Positions 61,196 through 64,000 of a stretch of DNA of 64,000 bases are shown here, one piece after another; the stretch's first letter is position 1; each line of letters begins with the position of its first letter. A program made the position numbers and the translations under genes. Source of the DNA: Saccharomyces uvarum. Its lineage: Eukaryota; Ascomycota; Saccharomycetes; Saccharomycetales; Saccharomycetaceae. The stretch is from the NCBI GenBank assembly GCA_947243795.1, contig OX365937.1, positions 496,001 to 560,000 on the forward strand, written 5' to 3'. The notes beneath the pieces were generated by a model, which was not told where the DNA came from, did no database searches, and saw only the letters and a program-made list of their open reading frames with translations.

Positions 61196-62071
61196 TCATA
61201 CTTTATTTAAAATCAATTCAGCCGTAACTTTATCCTTACTGTTGGACTCGGAAGAAATTTCCCTTAATTTAGATTCAGACAGCTTGATCAATTTGCTCTT
61301 GCTGTCCCCTATTTCCCGAGAAATCACATTGACCAATGCCCATCCCTTCAGGTACAGTTCGCTCAATTCTACGCTTCTCAAGGCGTTCTTCAGTGCCTTG
61401 TCTAGAAGCTCAGATTTGACTTGTTTCTTGCTACGAAGACCTTCATAATATAGTGTTTCACTTAGCTTACCAAAACAAACGTAATTGAATGGGGTAATGC
61501 ACAGGACTTGTTCCAAACAATAGCGAGCTTTTTCAAACTGGCCCTTTTCGAAATAAATCTCATTAGCATACCACCACAGTTCTGCATCTAAAGGGAATTT
61601 ATCCATCAATTTCACCAATTCTTGCAGAACGGCTTCCTGGTTTAAATCCAGGGAACTCGTCTTGATCGCTATCAATTTCTTAGCAATGGAGACATAGGTA
61701 ACGAAATCTGTTTCATATTCTAAATCTTCCTTCAATAAATTTTCTAAATACGCAATAGCACCCTTATCATCACCGTTTATTTGCAATAAGGTGGCTTTCA
61801 TAATCACCATCTTATACGAACTTTCACCAAGACGATCTCTCAGTGTATTATAAATGACTTGCGCGTCCACGTCTTGGTTTAAGTAAACCAGAACATAGAA
61901 TAGCATCTCCATTAAGAAGAAGTAATTGCCCTCTGTCAGTGCGGAGTCTCCACTTTTCATGTAGAGTTTTACTTCATTTTCCAGTTTCAGTAACTGCTCC
62001 GGATTGAATTGCGTATATGCCTTGGTATTCATAATAGTCAAGAGCTTTTCTCTAACCAAATCCTTCATCAT
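61196..62071 (-). CDS. EMC2: ER membrane protein complex subunit 2
   Basis: Cytosolic TPR subunit of the EMC insertase, which inserts tail-anchored and weakly hydrophobic membrane proteins in the ER. It has 291 residues (292 in S. cerevisiae) and begins MMKDLVREKLLTIMNTKAYT. Tetratricopeptide-like helices run through the protein, for example AELWWYANEIYFEKGQFEKA and CLEQVLCITPFNYVCFGKLS (about 165-210). No membrane segment is present. It is divergent from BIR1 across about 350 bp. Confidence 0.96.
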   Translation of the reverse strand: MMKDLVREKLLTIMNTKAYTQFNPEQLLKLENEVKLYMKSGDSALTEGNYFFLMEMLFYVLVYLNQDVDAQVIYNTLRDRLGESSYKMVIMKATLLQINGDDKGAIAYLENLLKEDLEYETDFVTYVSIAKKLIAIKTSSLDLNQEAVLQELVKLMDKFPLDAELWWYANEIYFEKGQFEKARYCLEQVLCITPFNYVCFGKLSETLYYEGLRSKKQVKSELLDKALKNALRSVELSELYLKGWALVNVISREIGDSKSKLIKLSESKLREISSESNSKDKVTAELILNKV

Positions 62072-62422
62072 CGTTTTGTTTTATCCTCGTTTCGTTGTGT
62101 TTCCAGCACATTCTCCAATGCCATTGACCCTCTATAGTTACTCAAATAGTTAAAGATACCCACTTCTTCAATGAATTTATCAACCAACGCTATTAAAACG
62201 TCACGCGAGACGAATATCAACAATATATCAATATTCAATAAATCATACATATGCGTATATATGTACACGGCATCTATTTAGTCGGATTACGGTCGAGTGT
62301 ACAGTGTTGCCGGGTTGATCGCTGTTTTTCTACACTGCCTAAACTTGTTCAAAACACCCACCGTTTTTTAAAGAGACCCAACGTTCCGGGACTCATAGAG
62401 ATTGTTTATATCTCATGGGATT
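62072..62422. other. EMC2-BIR1 divergent promoter
   Basis: About 350 bp without a gene. A GTCACGCGAGACG segment (about 62200-62212) contains a CGCG core but no full MCB or SCB. Nothing else was recognised. Confidence 0.45.
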
Positions 62423-64000
62423 ATGAATCGTCAATCAGATGCGATGGAGGAACGATATAGTATGACCAGATTGGAAAATAGATTGAGAACTTTCCAAGAC
62501 GGCGTTGTGCTTCAAAAGAAAAAACTAAGATGGAGTTTCAAAGTCATTCCATACCAGGCAATGGCCAAGCTTGGTTTCTATTTTGATCCAGTGATAGATC
62601 CCAAAACATCAAAGCTAAATAAGGACTCTGTGAGATGCTGTTACTGTCACCGCCGAACATATAATGTTAGAGATTGCAGATCCAGGAAAAAAAATGTTCT
62701 CGAAACGCTAAGCAATATAATGAGGAGACATCTAACTGATTCAGATAATAAACAAATATGTCTCCTGGTTTATTTGCGAAATAAACTATTAAAGGATTAC
62801 AGTTTCCATATGGGAGTTTCAGACTGGAAAAACGACAAATATTTCAGCGACCCAGACAGTGAAATCATGTTAAACTTCAGAAGATTCACTTTTAAGGATG
62901 ATTGGCCTCATGGTATCTCTCAAAATGAGCACCAACTGAATATAGAAAATATGGTTAATGCCGGGCTTATACGTTATGATACCAGCATAGAAGGATTAAA
63001 GGATCCAAATATGGATAAGGCACTCATGAGCGACTCATGCTACTGTATTTATTGCAAGCAGTCATTACAAGGTTGGTCATCGCACGATGATCCGGTAAGG
63101 CGGCATTACGACATCTCTCAAAAAGGTAATTGTTATTTCTTCCAGATACGTAATCGGTTTGAAAAGGTGAGAAACGATAAGTATAGTACCATTAGTACTT
63201 CAGATACCATCAACCAAAGTTGCGAGGCTACCACCACACCAGTCGAAGAGGAAAAAGAAGAAGTTGTTGCAGTGAAAAACACCTCTCAAAGTCAAAATTC
63301 TTTAATCTCTTCGTCTTCTCCTAGTAGGTATCCTCGAAAATATGGTGACGATGAATCGAATAATTTTGTTATTCAACATAATATAAGTGTACTTAGTGAA
63401 ACGAAAGGCGAGGACTCAAAGGAAAATAAAATAAAAGAGAAACAGCAAATACATCTGGAGAATGGAAATACCACTCTAAGAGCGGACAAGACAAATCAAG
63501 ACGTTTTCGTAGTTGAAAATGGAACTAGTTTGACTCCTGTTGCGAAAGAAGGCAAGCGTCAAAATTCTCAGCTTGCGCAATTATCATCTCCTATAAGGAA
63601 GAGAAGAAAGTTCAGAAGAATATCACCCAGAAGAATTTTCGATGAAGAAGATAGCGGAAACTCTTTTCATAATAATACCGTCGGCTCAGAAAACAAAGAT
63701 AAAGATTTGGTTATCGACTTCACAAGCCATATCAATAAAACAAGAGATACGGGGAGAAAGAATGCAATTCTGGACGACAGTACAGATGAATTCAGTTTCA
63801 GTAATCAAGGACATAGTACCTTCGACATACCCGTACCGACCTCCTCTCATTTACTCAGAGACATAGGTTCAGACAATAAGGATGCTACACAGGAGCCAGA
63901 AAATCTTGTTAATGCAAGTTCAAACGCAAAAGTAGCAGTTGTGAAAGATGAAAAGTATCTGGCTAGCGATGACGGAAATGACGATAGCAACGATACCCAA
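62423..64000 (+). CDS. BIR1: Survivin-like chromosomal passenger protein Bir1 (N-terminal part)
   Basis: Subunit of the chromosomal passenger complex with Ipl1/Aurora B and Sli15, at kinetochores and spindle. The frame is open for 526 codons from the ATG at 62423 to the window edge; the S. cerevisiae protein has 954 residues. The start MNRQSDAMEERYSMTRLENR aligns with S. cerevisiae MDGQIDKMEKRYSMTKLENR. Two BIR zinc domains are seen: the first around residues 20-130 (RCCYCHRRTYNVRDC near 71-85), the second at about 165-240 (CYCIYCKQSLQGW ... HYDISQKGNCYFF). After that the protein is disordered, basic and Ser/Asn-rich, with the conserved RKFRRISPRRIFDEED and LDDSTDEFSFSNQGH segments. The right end is truncated by the window only. 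Confidence 0.97.
   Translation, partial: MNRQSDAMEERYSMTRLENRLRTFQDGVVLQKKKLRWSFKVIPYQAMAKLGFYFDPVIDPKTSKLNKDSVRCCYCHRRTYNVRDCRSRKKNVLETLSNIMRRHLTDSDNKQICLLVYLRNKLLKDYSFHMGVSDWKNDKYFSDPDSEIMLNFRRFTFKDDWPHGISQNEHQLNIENMVNAGLIRYDTSIEGLKDPNMDKALMSDSCYCIYCKQSLQGWSSHDDPVRRHYDISQKGNCYFFQIRNRFEKVRNDKYSTISTSDTINQSCEATTTPVEEEKEEVVAVKNTSQSQNSLISSSSPSRYPRKYGDDESNNFVIQHNISVLSETKGEDSKENKIKEKQQIHLENGNTTLRADKTNQDVFVVENGTSLTPVAKEGKRQNSQLAQLSSPIRKRRKFRRISPRRIFDEEDSGNSFHNNTVGSENKDKDLVIDFTSHINKTRDTGRKNAILDDSTDEFSFSNQGHSTFDIPVPTSSHLLRDIGSDNKDATQEPENLVNASSNAKVAVVKDEKYLASDDGNDDSNDTQ

Noticed and set aside
61098-61448. Plus-strand 116-codon frame opposite EMC2 (YJR087W-like position)
   Set aside because: It is mostly antisense to EMC2, and the S. 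cerevisiae ORF in this position is considered dubious.

Overview
The window is nuclear DNA from a budding yeast of the genus Saccharomyces. It is collinear with the right arm of S. cerevisiae chromosome X, from just left of CYC1 to the first half of BIR1 (gene order recalled, not looked up). Genes are dense and intron-free apart from one tRNA. The proteins align over their full length with S. cerevisiae as I remember it, but with clear divergence: cytochrome c differs at two residues and thymidylate kinase by roughly a fifth. The source is therefore not S. cerevisiae. A full-length second GAL80-type gene between HIT1 and YJR056C, which S. cerevisiae lacks, points to the S. uvarum / S. eubayanus lineage.

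Layout. 0-10 kb: Rox1 operators of the off-window ANB1, then CYC1, UTR1, ISY1, OSM1, a 1.35 kb gene-free stretch ending at tRNA-Gly, and RAD7. 9.5-20 kb: BFA1, KCH1, tRNA-Arg(CCU), HIT1, the GAL80 paralogue (GAL80B), tRNA-Asp, YJR056C, intron-bearing tRNA-Tyr (SUP4), CDC8, APS2. 20-42 kb: PTK2, CBF1, MNN14, NTA1, RPA12, CCT5, ARP3, TOR1. 42-64 kb: YAE1, RFC2, HAM1, LIA1, NPA3, OPI3, MOG1, HOC1, CDC11, MIR1, BNA2, AIM24, EAF6, ACF4, CSN12, TMH11, STE18, EMC2 and BIR1 (cut by the right edge).

Most genes are housekeeping genes with their own promoters, but some connect. CYC1, MIR1, OSM1 and the ANB1 operators belong to oxygen-dependent and mitochondrial metabolism. LIA1 hydroxylates the eIF5A isoform that ANB1 encodes just off the left edge. 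UTR1 and BNA2 both serve NAD(P) supply. Many genes are survivors of whole-genome-duplication pairs (CYC1, UTR1, OSM1, KCH1, PTK2, MNN14, TOR1). GAL80B fits this: KCH1's partner PRM6 sits close to GAL80 on S. cerevisiae chromosome XIII.

The most rewarding observations are GAL80B with a dyad-symmetric CGG-N11-CCG site in its promoter; an in-frame stop that removes the N-terminal 30 codons annotated for S. cerevisiae MOG1; possible N-terminally extended forms of HAM1, TMH11 and NTA1; an 88-codon in-frame continuation after the BFA1 stop; tandem palindromes and a possible old Ty3-type LTR next to tRNA-Gly; and an unassigned 137-codon ORF between CBF1 and MNN14. I found no CRISPR array, no intact transposon, and no wholly new multi-gene system.
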